The notes beneath the pieces were generated by a model. That model saw nothing but the letters and a program-made list of their open reading frames with translations. It did not search any database and had not been told where the DNA came from. Positions 1 through 7,937 of a stretch of 21,562 bases of DNA are shown here, piece by piece (position 1 is the first letter of the stretch; every line of letters begins with the position of its first letter). The stretch spans positions 1-21,562 of IMG/VR virus record IMGVR_UViG_3300023229_000108; one strand, written 5' to 3'. The position numbers and the translations under genes are program-made. This DNA comes from a virus.

Positions 1-628
1 TAGTTCCCTTCCGTCGATACAACTCACGAATATGTTTTTCTAGATTTCTCTTATCGATACCAGTTGCGGTGTTACTAGGAATTCCTTCCATAAATGATTT
101 ACGAAACTGTTCGATAAAGTCATAGATGGTATTGTCAATGTCAGCGTAAGCCAATAACTGCTGAATATTCTGAACTGGGTTTGCACGATACCTTGTGATT
201 GTACCAGACGCACCAGAGGTTGAACCTGTAACAGTCTCACCAGTTTCAAACAACTGTTGGGATGAGATAAACAATCTAGGGGTATCATCCGAAAGGTCTT
301 CAACAAGAACAGTTGCAGTAGCATAAGATATACTGCCGGTGATTGTTTCACCTTCAATAAACTTACCTGTCGATCCCGAACCTGATTCTGTAACAACCAG
401 TGTTCCATCTTCACTTAGAAGATTTGTTGATGTTTCCAATTCCAAAAGAATATTATCGATATTGACTTCTAGTCGCAGCTCACCCGCTTCTAGAAATTCG
501 TAATATGATCTTAGGAAACGAGAAAATTGTGGATGGTCTTCAGCAATGAAGTCAGGAAGTTGTCCATCAATCTGGGTACTGAGTTTATTCTCTAGTTCTG
601 GGGTCCAGTTTAAATCAAATGGTGGCAT
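1..628 (-). CDS. Virion structural protein of marine T4-like phages, N-terminal part (runs off left edge)
   Basis: The frame opens with ATG two bases after the gp6 stop and stays open for 209 codons to the window edge, so only the N-terminus is seen. The start (PPFDLNW) leads into a segment with DFIAEDHPQFSRFLRSYYEF (about residues 26-45). A later segment runs LLAYADIDNTIYDFIEQF (158-175) and DKRNLEKHIRELYRRKGT (192-209). As I recall, both are characteristic of the large structural proteins encoded right after gp6 in marine T4-like phages. Between them lie two copies of an F-x-x-G-E-T-x-T-G-S repeat (about 90-108 and 127-146). Position after gp6 suggests a baseplate or wedge-peripheral role, perhaps in place of T4 gp7/gp8; this is inferred. 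The C-terminal function is out of view. Confidence 0.75.
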   Translation of the reverse strand, partial: MPPFDLNWTPELENKLSTQIDGQLPDFIAEDHPQFSRFLRSYYEFLEAGELRLEVNIDNILLELETSTNLLSEDGTLVVTESGSGSTGKFIEGETITGSISYATATVLVEDLSDDTPRLFISSQQLFETGETVTGSTSGASGTITRYRANPVQNIQQLLAYADIDNTIYDFIEQFRKSFMEGIPSNTATGIDKRNLEKHIRELYRRKGT

Positions 629-630
629 GA

Positions 631-2535
631 TTAATAACTCGACGGCGTTACATAATTAGTTGTTGCCACAAATGCCGAAGTACCCCCACCACCACTATTT
701 ACTGCAATGGTATCTTGTCCTCCTGTAATGATGGTATTGATTATATCAATTTCGATGATTTGATTTCTCTTACCTACAATATCATTGGACGCTGGTATTG
801 CAGTTAACCTTATTGCTCTTGATGCATTGTCATCAACATTAGATACTGAAGTTATATAAATTGGATTAACTGAAACTAGGCCAGTTGCATAGTCTACAGT
901 TCCGGCAGCCGAACTATGATAGGTTCGCACCCCAGAAACCAAATAGTATATACGAAGGTTGCCCGCACCATCATCGTCAAAGAACATCTCGTTTGTATTG
1001 TCTTGTATGTAGAAACCTGTTGATGCAATGATACCACCCCCAGATGCGTTGTGTCCAGAGTGTGGATTGAAAAGTGAGTTTCCAAATTGAATTGTGAAAG
1101 AAAATGAACCAGATGTGTTTGGTGTATAAAAACTACCCAGAGTCACCGTTGTGACATTACTCAATATTGAATTATCAGTATTATCAACCAAAGAAGTAAA
1201 CTGTGAATGCCTAAAAATTGAATTAAATACTTTGAGGTAATCAGTATTGTATGTTGAAATTGTATTAGATACAAGTGTCTCTATAGACTCTTTAGAACTT
1301 GTTGTTGCATTACTGTCGTATTGAAAATTACAATTGAGAATAAGAAATAGATTTTCTGGGTCAACAACCACAGGAGTAATTGATGCAACAGTGTATGGAG
1401 CCAAGTCTTTTACCAACTGTGCCTTCTGAATCTCATTTAGATTTAGACCTGTCGTTGACTTAACACTAATGAAAACCTTACCATAATCTGCAACATCAGA
1501 TATACCAGTAACCGCATTAAATGAACCATCCTCACCACCCCAAACAGAAACCGCCTGAGTGTTTGCAAACAACTGTTTAACATATGTCTTGTAATCTTCT
1601 GTGGTAACACATCGACCCTGTGATGCATAATCAAGTGGTGCGTTATACTTGACAGACTCAATTGATTCTGGTTCTGACCCACCAGCAGAATTAGAAACGG
1701 TTCTAACATTTACACTATTAACCGTATCAATTGCAGCCGAACTACTAAAGACTGATGCACCATTTGCAGCACCTTTGTTGGTAACAACATAATTCATTAT
1801 GATGATGTTACCATCCTCTACTGCATTGCCTAGAATACCATCACCAAAGTATATTTCAAACTTACCGTCTTCTACCTCTTGCAGAAAATATACATTGGAT
1901 GTTGAAGTCAATCCTGCAATATCTGTTGCTCTCGTATATGTAGCACTTCCAGTATCCGTTGCAGAATTTTGAACTTTGATTGTAAGAGTTGTTGTATCTG
2001 CTCTATCATCATTAATAACAAATCTCTGTTCAACATTCTGGGTGTCAGCAGTATATCTAGTTGCAACAAAACTACCCTCAGCTATTGTTACATTATTGAA
2101 TTGAATAGAAGACCCACTATTGGATGCAGTAACACTTTGTGTGGTTACAAACTGATAAGATGTATCCCCCACACTAGATGTGAAAACTGTACCCGCAGGC
2201 ATTGTTGCACTTGCAAGAGATGTATTCAAAAATACATCAACGACTGCCTTTGCTGCTGTGGATGAACGAGTAGTATATCCCAAAGTCTTCGCATGTGAAA
2301 CCACACTTGACCTCAACTGAGATGAGTCAAGGAACATCTCGTTTGCAAGCATGTTCGCATTGAAACCAAGATAGTGAGTATTGTATGCAAGAACATCAAG
2401 GAGCGCACTAAGACCCGAACCTTCGAAGTCATAGTCCTTGAACTCTGATTGATTTCGCATGAAGACTTTTAGGTTATCTTTAACCTCATCAAAGCCAAAT
2501 TCTGTTACACTGAGTCTTTTTCTAGTCGCTGCCAT
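631..2535 (-). CDS. gp6: Baseplate wedge protein gp6
   Basis: At 634 aa this is close to the length of T4 gp6 (660 aa). The N-terminus (SVTEFGFDEVKDNLKVFM) is followed by LLDVLAYNTHYLGFNANMLA near residues 45-64, a hallmark of gp6 in T4-like phages. A segment FEIYFGDGILGN near residue 228 resembles the baseplate J-like core shared by contractile injection systems. In T4, gp6 dimers form the continuous ring that ties the wedges together and pass the sheath-contraction signal. The ATG overlaps the gp25 stop by one base (TAATG), so the two are probably translationally coupled and made together late in infection. The C-terminal part is rich in Ser, Thr, Asn and Gly, as in marine homologs. I see no frameshift. 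Confidence 0.93.
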   Translation of the reverse strand: MAATRKRLSVTEFGFDEVKDNLKVFMRNQSEFKDYDFEGSGLSALLDVLAYNTHYLGFNANMLANEMFLDSSQLRSSVVSHAKTLGYTTRSSTAAKAVVDVFLNTSLASATMPAGTVFTSSVGDTSYQFVTTQSVTASNSGSSIQFNNVTIAEGSFVATRYTADTQNVEQRFVINDDRADTTTLTIKVQNSATDTGSATYTRATDIAGLTSTSNVYFLQEVEDGKFEIYFGDGILGNAVEDGNIIIMNYVVTNKGAANGASVFSSSAAIDTVNSVNVRTVSNSAGGSEPESIESVKYNAPLDYASQGRCVTTEDYKTYVKQLFANTQAVSVWGGEDGSFNAVTGISDVADYGKVFISVKSTTGLNLNEIQKAQLVKDLAPYTVASITPVVVDPENLFLILNCNFQYDSNATTSSKESIETLVSNTISTYNTDYLKVFNSIFRHSQFTSLVDNTDNSILSNVTTVTLGSFYTPNTSGSFSFTIQFGNSLFNPHSGHNASGGGIIASTGFYIQDNTNEMFFDDDGAGNLRIYYLVSGVRTYHSSAAGTVDYATGLVSVNPIYITSVSNVDDNASRAIRLTAIPASNDIVGKRNQIIEIDIINTIITGGQDTIAVNSGGGGTSAFVATTNYVTPSSY

Positions 2536-2972
2536 TATCGTAATCTCTCTAATAGAACTTCCATATTCACAAGTTCTGTTGGGGCGTTAACAACATAAAA
2601 CTCAATAGTAACATTATATGCATTGTTGTCAAGATTAGGTTGAGCTCGAACTCCAACGAGTCTAGCCCTTGGTTCAAAGTTCTCAATCACCTCTTCGATC
2701 TTCATAGTTAGAACATATGCAGTGATTGGCGTCATAGGTTCAAATAGAATATCTCTTACACCAGAACCAATCTCTGGGTGAAAGGGTTTCTCATAGAAGT
2801 TGGTTAGGATAAGATTTCTTACAGATCGCTTGACTGCCGTAAAATTAATTACCTTATTAACATCACCCGTTCCCGTCTTTGGTCCAAAGAATAAATCAAT
2901 ATCAGAATACAATTGAGCTGCACGGCTTTCACCTTGATATGTAGCGTCAGTATATGCATCTTTAGCACCCAT
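2535..2972 (-). CDS. gp25: Baseplate wedge protein gp25
   Basis: The 145-aa protein matches the gp25 family (132 aa in T4), the sheath-initiator wedge component related to TssE of type VI secretion. The diagnostic EPR motif is present at residues 100-102 in the context IENFEPRARLVGV, after an amphipathic helix. It is followed by a beta-hairpin, NAYNVTIEFYVVN. The family is named lysozyme-like, but gp25 is structural and has no known hydrolase activity. A TATAAATA late-type box lies 19 bases upstream of the ATG and an AAGAGGAA Shine-Dalgarno (SD) sequence stands in the leader. gp6 follows with a one-base overlap. N-terminal residues 1-40 are somewhat longer than in T4. Confidence 0.93.
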   Translation of the reverse strand: MGAKDAYTDATYQGESRAAQLYSDIDLFFGPKTGTGDVNKVINFTAVKRSVRNLILTNFYEKPFHPEIGSGVRDILFEPMTPITAYVLTMKIEEVIENFEPRARLVGVRAQPNLDNNAYNVTIEFYVVNAPTELVNMEVLLERLR

Positions 2973-2991
2973 GTGTATTCCTCTTTAGTAT

Positions 2992-2999
2992 TATTTATA
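2992..2999 (-). promoter_or_regulatory. T4-late-like promoter box upstream of gp25
   Basis: The minus strand reads TATAAATA followed by AT-rich sequence, 19 bases before the gp25 ATG. This is the exact T4 late -10 octamer, read in T4 by the gp55 sigma factor with gp33/gp45. It overlaps the stop codon of the upstream gene. The spacing leaves room for a short leader containing AGAGGAA. Confidence 0.65.
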
Positions 3000-3276
3000 C
3001 ACTCTCTGATGTGTTTTGTTTCATCATAAACTTATTATTAGACTTCCAAACGTTCTTTGCACTTACACGAATGAATCGTTTGTTGGTTTCATTTGTATTT
3101 GGGTTAGGAATAGTCACTATAACATTCTTACCGTTGTTAAATGCATCAAGCTGATTTCTCATTCTCGCAAAATCGTTATTCATATAATTTCTACGAACTG
3201 CCTTAGTAGTGGACTTACAAACATTATTACGTTCACCCTTTGATGTTTGTGTCGCCCTTGATGTTTTCTTTCCCAT
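2995..3276 (-). CDS. Small basic protein of unknown function in the baseplate block
   Basis: This 93-aa protein is very basic and rich in Asn, Lys, Arg, Thr and Ser (MGKKTSRATQTSKGERNN at the start). It has no membrane segment or Cys pair. The middle reads DFARMRNQLDAFNNGKNVIV. A clear SD (AGAGGAG, about 7 bases from ATG) and an upstream TATAAATA box support real, late expression. It lies between the peptidase-like hub-associated protein and gp25, a slot that often holds small conserved unknowns in marine T4-like phages. A nucleic-acid-binding or virion-internal role would fit the charge, but nothing in the sequence shows it. Confidence 0.7.
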   Translation of the reverse strand: MGKKTSRATQTSKGERNNVCKSTTKAVRRNYMNNDFARMRNQLDAFNNGKNVIVTIPNPNTNETNKRFIRVSAKNVWKSNNKFMMKQNTSESV

Positions 3277-3301
3277 AATATAACTCCTCTATATGTGTTT
3301 G

Positions 3302-3309
3302 TATTTATA
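3302..3309 (-). promoter_or_regulatory. T4-late-like promoter box
   Basis: TATAAATA followed by C lies on the minus strand 25 bases before the ATG of the 93-aa basic protein, in the gap after the 407-aa gene. An AGAGGAG ribosome binding site lies between box and ATG, so the order promoter, leader, SD and start is complete. Confidence 0.6.
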
Positions 3310-3334
3310 ATGACTATCCGGCGGTGTTATTACC

Positions 3335-4558
3335 CTAACCTACCATTATACTGCTCAACCAAGGTGCGGCATTTGCAGATTTACCACCCGCTCCCCAATA
3401 TGTTGCCCCACTACCCCCCAGAGGACCAGATTGTGAAATATCAACATGCATACCCACATCATTCATATAACCAGACCCGGCACCAATTGATAATGCTCCT
3501 GCATTCTTAGCTGCCTTTGCAAAACTAGATGCAAGGGCAACATCCTTTACCATCGACAAACGGCGACCATCTTTATATAACCATATGTCAGCAGCAAATC
3601 CATCATCATGTCTTTTGGAACCAACTGTACCTGTACTTGCATTTTGTCCACCTGAAAATACAACAACATTAATACCAGTTGCTGCAGCGGCGGATATTAA
3701 AATAGATTCGAGTGCAGGTACAAGTCTTAGTTTGCGTGTTGCGGCAGAGTTTCTATATGTTAATAAACCTGTCGCTGGGACAAAATCTGGCACAGGTTTA
3801 ATATCGGGATTATAATTGTCTAGAACACCAGCATGACTTCTGTGGGAAAATCCTGCATCCCCAGAAAAGTTTTTACTTGAACCCGGCAATATAGCTTTTA
3901 TTAATTCGCCATTAACATTAGATAATGTTTGTGCATCATTTTCAGATGCAACTTTAATTGCTCCAGTATCTAATGTTGGCGGAATAGCAGAAACATCATA
4001 AGATTTTAACTTCTCTCCAATCGCAAGAACACTTGCTTCAATTTCTGGATTTTGATTTGACACGGATGGGGTTTCAGATTCCGCATTTACTGCGGCCTGT
4101 GTTACTGCAACAGGTTCCATAGTCGCAGGAACTTTACTGCCCGATTCCTTTTCAAGATTTGGGATAACTGCACAAAGATTACCACCACCCGACAGAGCTT
4201 CAGTTGCTTTTGTAATAAGACTTTCTAATTCTAAACCTGCTGATTTTATATCGTCTCCAAATTCTGTTTTGATTTTTGCAAGAGCAGAAAAGAATGATGG
4301 GCTGCCGGGAGTCTGAGAAAGGAGGCTTGTAATTTCTGCTTGCAAGTTTAGTTTGGGTAGAGTTGGTATCTCAATAGTTTGTAGTTTATCCACCAACCCA
4401 TCAAGTTCATTCTTCGTTGCTCCAAACGCCGCAGCTGCCGTTGATGCCGCTTCGTCAATTGATGCCAGTATCTCAGCCTTTGCATCATCCAACTTTGACA
4501 GAACACTATTCAGTTCTGGACTTGCACCGCATAAATTAGCGTTTGCGAAATCAACCAT
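3335..4558 (-). CDS. Hub-associated protein with C-terminal M15-type (DD-carboxypeptidase-like) peptidase domain
   Basis: This 407-aa protein has two parts. Residues 1-130 are Ala/Ser/Glu/Leu-rich and probably helical or coiled-coil (LNSVLSKLDDAKAEILASID), followed by a low-complexity linker to about 255. The C-terminus (about 265-407) carries the zinc-peptidase pattern of the M15/hedgehog fold: Ser314-x-x-His317, then Asp324 (the H-x6-D spacing of VanX-type enzymes), and His371-x-Asp373 in GMHVDI. The end (YWGAGGKSANAAPWL) matches, as I recall, phage tail M15-like proteins. It is expected to cut peptide cross-links of peptidoglycan during entry. It sits between PAAR and gp25, two bases after the PAAR stop. 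The gp5 hub nearby has no lysozyme domain, so this protein may supply that activity (inference). The catalytic acid is not certain; Asp367 is a candidate. Confidence 0.78.
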   Translation of the reverse strand: MVDFANANLCGASPELNSVLSKLDDAKAEILASIDEAASTAAAAFGATKNELDGLVDKLQTIEIPTLPKLNLQAEITSLLSQTPGSPSFFSALAKIKTEFGDDIKSAGLELESLITKATEALSGGGNLCAVIPNLEKESGSKVPATMEPVAVTQAAVNAESETPSVSNQNPEIEASVLAIGEKLKSYDVSAIPPTLDTGAIKVASENDAQTLSNVNGELIKAILPGSSKNFSGDAGFSHRSHAGVLDNYNPDIKPVPDFVPATGLLTYRNSAATRKLRLVPALESILISAAAATGINVVVFSGGQNASTGTVGSKRHDDGFAADIWLYKDGRRLSMVKDVALASSFAKAAKNAGALSIGAGSGYMNDVGMHVDISQSGPLGGSGATYWGAGGKSANAAPWLSSIMVG

Positions 4559-4560
4559 TA

Positions 4561-4851
4561 TTAACCCCCCGCAAATACATCAGAACTGCCAGCAGCTACA
4601 GAAGTGCATCCACTAATCGCATCACCAATTCTACCAGCACCCATATTATTTACAAAGACAGTTGTTGATCCTGTAGCAATTGGTGCGGCATGTGATGGAC
4701 AAGGAACACCGGGTAATAGATGTGATGTATTGTTATCACCCTGTCTGCTCCATGCAATATTATTTACGAACACGGTTGGTGATCCCACTGCTCTTGATGG
4801 TGTTGAGCAATGGGGAATATCTGCATCACCTATTCTAGTTGCTGCTGGCAT
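4561..4851 (-). CDS. PAAR-domain spike-tip protein
   Basis: The 96-aa protein is essentially a PAAR domain. It has the repeated pattern GSPTVFVNNIAWSRQGD, GSTTVFVNNMGAGRIGD, GSSDVFAGG, plus His/Cys residues near C15, H44, C51 and H54 that could bind the tip metal ion. PAAR proteins form the sharp metal-bound cone at the end of the gp5/VgrG spike (gp5.4 in T4). It lies next to gp5, as expected. The ATG is preceded by AGGAGAGATCAA, a strong SD inside the end of the upstream 131-aa gene, with which it overlaps by 17 bases. Length and repeats agree with stand-alone PAAR proteins. Confidence 0.9.
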   Translation of the reverse strand: MPAATRIGDADIPHCSTPSRAVGSPTVFVNNIAWSRQGDNNTSHLLPGVPCPSHAAPIATGSTTVFVNNMGAGRIGDAISGCTSVAAGSSDVFAGG

Positions 4852-5230
4852 TTGATCTCTCCTTTGTCATAAGCAATTGCAATCTATAATTCCAAAGTGC
4901 AATTTCCCTATGTTCATCCTCCGTGTGACCATCATTAACAGTATGGTGAACATTCGACGGTTCGTGATAGTGATTGTTGTCACCCATGGCCGATGCTGTT
5001 TCTAACATTAAATGATTTTCTGACTCTGTTGACCAATTTTCGGGGATTATACGATCCCCTGCTGATGCAGTTGAACTTTCTAAAAGTATCTCGTTTGTTG
5101 TAATTAGCGTTCCCAAATCTGGTAAAAATTTTATGACATTTTTTAATGTTGAATCGACTGGAATTGCATCATAACTTGTATACGTTGTAATCGTTCCAAC
5201 CTGATTCATTATTTGAAATTCGTGTGCCAT
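4835..5230 (-). CDS. Unknown protein between gp5 hub and PAAR tip
   Basis: I do not recognise this 131-aa protein. It starts with a beta-strand-like segment (FQIMNQVGTITTYTSY), has a Ser/Glu-rich centre and a His-rich stretch (NNHYHEPSNVHHTVNDGH, about residues 85-102), and ends in a helix with basic residues. Its ATG overlaps the gp5 stop by one base (TAATG) and its end overlaps the PAAR gene, so it is co-translated with both spike components. A role in spike or hub assembly is likely from context only. The His cluster might bind metal. Confidence 0.72.
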   Translation of the reverse strand: MAHEFQIMNQVGTITTYTSYDAIPVDSTLKNVIKFLPDLGTLITTNEILLESSTASAGDRIIPENWSTESENHLMLETASAMGDNNHYHEPSNVHHTVNDGHTEDEHREIALWNYRLQLLMTKERSNASSN

Positions 5231-6741
5231 TAGTTCAAGTCAATCCTTGCGCCGTTAATCTCTAGATTGCCTGTTGATGTGTGAGCCCATGTTGTTCCTG
5301 TGGTACTTGACCATGAAGTACCAACTATTTGTGAGAGACTTGTCTCTGGATTAATAGTCATTGCAGAATCAGACTTTATATTGAGTGTGCTACCCGACTT
5401 CATAGACACGATGCCTGATATAGTTGATATAGACAAATCCTTTGTTACACCCAACATATAATTAGAACCAGTTGTTATAAAAATACCAGCAGCGGTTAGA
5501 TTAGAATCCATCTCCTTACCAGAAACCGAAAGTTGATACATTCCACCAACGATTTGTGATTTAGATTTTTCGTGAATAATGACTGCATCGCCACCAACTC
5601 TGCCATGAACATCCTTGTTGATATTATAACCATAGTTGCCAACAATCTCTTCCTCACGATTACCACCAAGGGGCTTCCCAGCCGCATCTTGACCGACACC
5701 AACCTTAACACGATGGTTCTTGTGAATCTTCTGATAGAAGTTTCCTTCAATCTCTTGTATATAATCCCCCTTGATAAGTTCTCTTACTGAACCCTCAACA
5801 GTGATGTTCTGCGATCCCTTGATGACAATGTTCTCACTACCAATAACAATCTCATACTTATCTCCAATGATCTTGGTGACAACAGAACCATCAGGATGTA
5901 TCTCTTCAAATGTTCCTGCCATATGTTGACGAAACATCCGTTCAGCACCGGGACTGTCATCCACTTCCGTGATATGACCAGACTCAGATTCAAATACATG
6001 GTTGTATGGATAAGTAGCAGAAATGTATGGATTAGCATCCTCAACAATTCCTTTTGAATTAGGTTCTTCCCAAAACCCCCGTGTCTCTTGTTCTGCTTCA
6101 ACAGAGAGACTTTTTATATAGGGTTTGGTTGCGGTAGGAATACCTGTACCGCTAGAATCTTCGTCATTAGCCTCGACAGGATCACCATGCAATCTCTGAG
6201 CTCTGCGATTAATAAGAGAGTTGTGTGTTTCTGAGATTTTACCAAGGGCAAGTCTGTTTGTATCAGACTCGCCAACAGCGTCATGACTTGCAAACGATGA
6301 GCCGTGGCCACTTTTCCTTGGGCCAGGATATGGCCCATAAGTTGGACCATGTTCAGATGCATATGCTTTTTGAATACCGATATCGGTATCAAGTCCTCTT
6401 GGATCATTAAATCCCTTAGAGTTATCTGCTTGTGATGCGGCCACACCCGGTAGTGTACCCATGATAACAGGTTGCTGTGCCTCAGTGTCCCTAAAGAACC
6501 CGACAACCCACGAACCTTGCGTCAAAAACGAGGGGGTATGTCCAAGTCCTTGCATAGATGGATCAGTCACGGGGTGCATAACATGCGCCCACGGCAAATC
6601 CGCAGTCTTAACCTGAGTTAAATCCTCATTGTGTCGCCCAAGTACACGAACACGAACCCTACCAATCTTAGCAGGATCATTCCTGTCTTCAACTACACCA
6701 ACAAACCAACTGAAACCATCTTTACCCATGAAATCTTGCAT
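5230..6741 (-). CDS. gp5: Baseplate central spike/hub protein gp5 without lysozyme domain
   Basis: The N-terminal 110 residues form the gp5 OB-fold: FVGVVEDRNDPAKIGRVRVR, then LPWAHVMHPVTDPSMQGLG and a strand GSWVVGFFRD. Residues 110-260 are a Gly/Ser/Pro-rich linker. From about 275 to 503 there are many short repeats of V/I-x-G-x-x-x (EIVIGSENIVIKGSQNITVEG), the pattern of the trimeric beta-helix spike of gp5/VgrG. In T4 a 160-residue lysozyme domain sits between OB-fold and beta-helix; here no lysozyme segment is seen. A TATAAATA box ends only 5 bases before this ATG, so the internal Met5 (position 6729) may be the real start of the late message. The order gp5, unknown, PAAR makes a spike module. 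Confidence 0.9.
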   Translation of the reverse strand: MQDFMGKDGFSWFVGVVEDRNDPAKIGRVRVRVLGRHNEDLTQVKTADLPWAHVMHPVTDPSMQGLGHTPSFLTQGSWVVGFFRDTEAQQPVIMGTLPGVAASQADNSKGFNDPRGLDTDIGIQKAYASEHGPTYGPYPGPRKSGHGSSFASHDAVGESDTNRLALGKISETHNSLINRRAQRLHGDPVEANDEDSSGTGIPTATKPYIKSLSVEAEQETRGFWEEPNSKGIVEDANPYISATYPYNHVFESESGHITEVDDSPGAERMFRQHMAGTFEEIHPDGSVVTKIIGDKYEIVIGSENIVIKGSQNITVEGSVRELIKGDYIQEIEGNFYQKIHKNHRVKVGVGQDAAGKPLGGNREEEIVGNYGYNINKDVHGRVGGDAVIIHEKSKSQIVGGMYQLSVSGKEMDSNLTAAGIFITTGSNYMLGVTKDLSISTISGIVSMKSGSTLNIKSDSAMTINPETSLSQIVGTSWSSTTGTTWAHTSTGNLEINGARIDLN

Positions 6742-6746
6742 GGGAC

Positions 6747-6754
6747 TATTTATA
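6747..6754 (-). promoter_or_regulatory. T4-late-like promoter box at the gp5 start
   Basis: TATAAATA on the minus strand, with five bases (GTCCC) to the annotated gp5 ATG. If a T4-like start site applies (about six bases downstream), the transcript starts at or inside the first codon. Translation would then be leaderless or begin at the Met codon at 6729. Confidence 0.55.
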
Positions 6755-6759
6755 AGAGT

Positions 6760-6936
6760 TTAATGAAGGTCTGGATCACGCCCTAGACGTTTACCATCAA
6801 TTGACCAATTATACTGTTCTACATCAAACAACTTTTTTGGATCACTGTCTCGCAAAGCCATAAGCATTTCAGCAGCTTCGAGCTCAGACATACCCTCTGT
6901 TACCATTTGTTTTTCTATAATTCTATATCTTATCAT
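6760..6936 (-). CDS. Small acidic protein upstream of gp5
   Basis: This 58-aa frame (MIRYRIIEKQ, then SELEAAEMLMALRD, then WSIDGKRLGRDPDLH) is short but well placed. Its ATG overlaps the TGA of the hydroxylase-like gene upstream in ATGA fashion, and it ends just before the gp5 late promoter. The region SELEAAEMLMALRDSDPKKLFD would form an amphipathic helix. An internal Met at 6906 gives a 48-aa form that starts in the more protein-like part. Function unknown; I recall no family. Confidence 0.55.
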   Translation of the reverse strand: MIRYRIIEKQMVTEGMSELEAAEMLMALRDSDPKKLFDVEQYNWSIDGKRLGRDPDLH

Positions 6937-7478
6937 GAAGTTAACTTTTTTGACATCACTAGATGATCCCTTTCTTTACCACAATTAACAAAACTGTGTG
7001 GTAGTGTAGTATCAACCTCATAGACACAACCATCAGCAGGTATATGAACTATCTCATTCAGTGTAGGAAAAATAAAATAAGCATTTGGATTAGTTATAAG
7101 AACTAAATGATAACGAGGGGATTTATCTTTATGTACGGAATAGGTGCTGTGAGATGACATATGCATAACTCTAGAACGCTCACCATTCATATCCCGTATC
7201 ACATCAGCAAAAACTGTACCCTCGTATATATCATTTAATATAATGTAGTCAGACTGTGATATTAAAATATGGTCCTTGACTGGATTGTTTCCATATATCG
7301 AACCAGTTCCATCGGTAAATGGATTACCGCCAGACTCGTTACTACGTTGTATACAAGTCTGGCGGTTCTCACCCAGTGGTTTTGACCACAGATTATCACC
7401 GAATCGTGACTGTATATTCTCCCATTCAACTAGACATCTATTCAGATCATAGGAATGATTTGTTCTTTTTACTAACAT
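6933..7478 (-). CDS. Aspartyl/asparaginyl beta-hydroxylase-like dioxygenase
   Basis: The 181-aa protein carries the core of the AspH-like 2-oxoglutarate/Fe(II) fold. It shows His116-x-Asp118, then Arg122 and His124 in PRYHLVL, a strand with FIFPTLNEIVHIPADG, and the distal His161, Asn165 and Arg170 (LPHSFVNCGKERDHLVM). This order (metal HxD, R-x-H-L, second His, Arg for 2OG) is the family signature. These enzymes hydroxylate Asp, Asn or similar side chains in proteins; the phage substrate is unknown. It precedes the 58-aa gene with an ATGA overlap and the gp5 spike genes. A TATAAATA box sits 7 bases before the ATG, so late expression is likely and a structural-protein substrate is possible (inference). 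Residues 1-75 match nothing I know. Confidence 0.75.
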   Translation of the reverse strand: MLVKRTNHSYDLNRCLVEWENIQSRFGDNLWSKPLGENRQTCIQRSNESGGNPFTDGTGSIYGNNPVKDHILISQSDYIILNDIYEGTVFADVIRDMNGERSRVMHMSSHSTYSVHKDKSPRYHLVLITNPNAYFIFPTLNEIVHIPADGCVYEVDTTLPHSFVNCGKERDHLVMSKKLTS

Positions 7479-7485
7479 GGTTGGT

Positions 7486-7493
7486 TATTTATA
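7486..7493 (-). promoter_or_regulatory. T4-late-like promoter box at the hydroxylase-like gene
   Basis: TATAAATA on the minus strand, 7 bases before the ATG at 7478 and overlapping the end of the upstream gene. No SD lies between box and ATG. It marks the probable switch from the early/middle uvsX region to the late structural block. Confidence 0.55.
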
Positions 7494-7758
7494 CATTACC
7501 AATGAGTTCATTGGGAAGAATGTAGTCTAAATTTTTATCACCTCTCGTGCTCTGGCGGGTAATTTCGATATAAACAGATTGCAGAGACTTCTCCTTGAAC
7601 TCAACATACTTCTTTAGCTTCTTGGATTTGTACATAAACACCCCGTCTTCCAACTTAATGTCATCATACGAGTCCTTGTCAGAACCAATAGCAGTGATCT
7701 TCCCACAGAGAATGTCACCATAGTCGCCGTTATATACAACTTCATCACCAATATTCAT
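7489..7758 (-). CDS. Small protein with SH3-like start, unknown function
   Basis: Starting at MNIGDEVVYNGDYGDILCG gives 89 aa. I prefer this ATG over the one 33 bases upstream because GGAAG stands about 8 bases before it and it leaves a 19-base gap to the previous gene instead of an overlap. The N-terminal pattern (IGDEVVYNG, then GKITAIGSD, then LEDGVFMYKSKKLKKYV) looks like a small beta-barrel of the kind seen in many phage accessory proteins. The C-terminus is mixed. It belongs to the downstream part of the uvsX transcription unit. Function unknown. Confidence 0.68.
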   Translation of the reverse strand: MNIGDEVVYNGDYGDILCGKITAIGSDKDSYDDIKLEDGVFMYKSKKLKKYVEFKEKSLQSVYIEITRQSTRGDKNLDYILPNELIGNV

Positions 7759-7777
7759 TTTTTCGCTTCCGTTTATA

Positions 7778-7918
7778 TTAAAGATATTCATAGGTTGTTG
7801 TTACAATAGGGACAACCCCTTCCCCAATTTCTCGACCATGCCGGTCAATAAACCTAGTCTCCGTTGTCACGACTCGGATGCGCCGAGATTTTCGACTGTC
7901 AGCTGCAACAGCTGTCAT
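7778..7918 (-). CDS. 46-aa basic protein downstream of uvsX
   Basis: The chosen ATG (MTAVAADSRKSRRIRVVTTE) has an excellent SD, GAGGAG, six bases away and leaves 19 bases after the uvsX stop. A longer frame from 7969 would overlap uvsX by 32 bases and lacks an SD. The protein has a basic patch (SRKSRRIR) and a beta-rich end (EGVVPIVTTTYEYL). I recognise no family. Confidence 0.65.
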   Translation of the reverse strand: MTAVAADSRKSRRIRVVTTETRFIDRHGREIGEGVVPIVTTTYEYL

Positions 7919-7937
7919 GTCGATCTCCTCAAAGTAC

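Noticed and set aside
894-2265. Alternative open frames inside gp6 on both strands
   Set aside because: They overlap a well-supported structural gene, have no ribosome binding site and show low-complexity products.
5496-6506. Open frames on both strands inside gp5
   Set aside because: gp5 explains the region fully with domain-level support; these are shadows in other frames.
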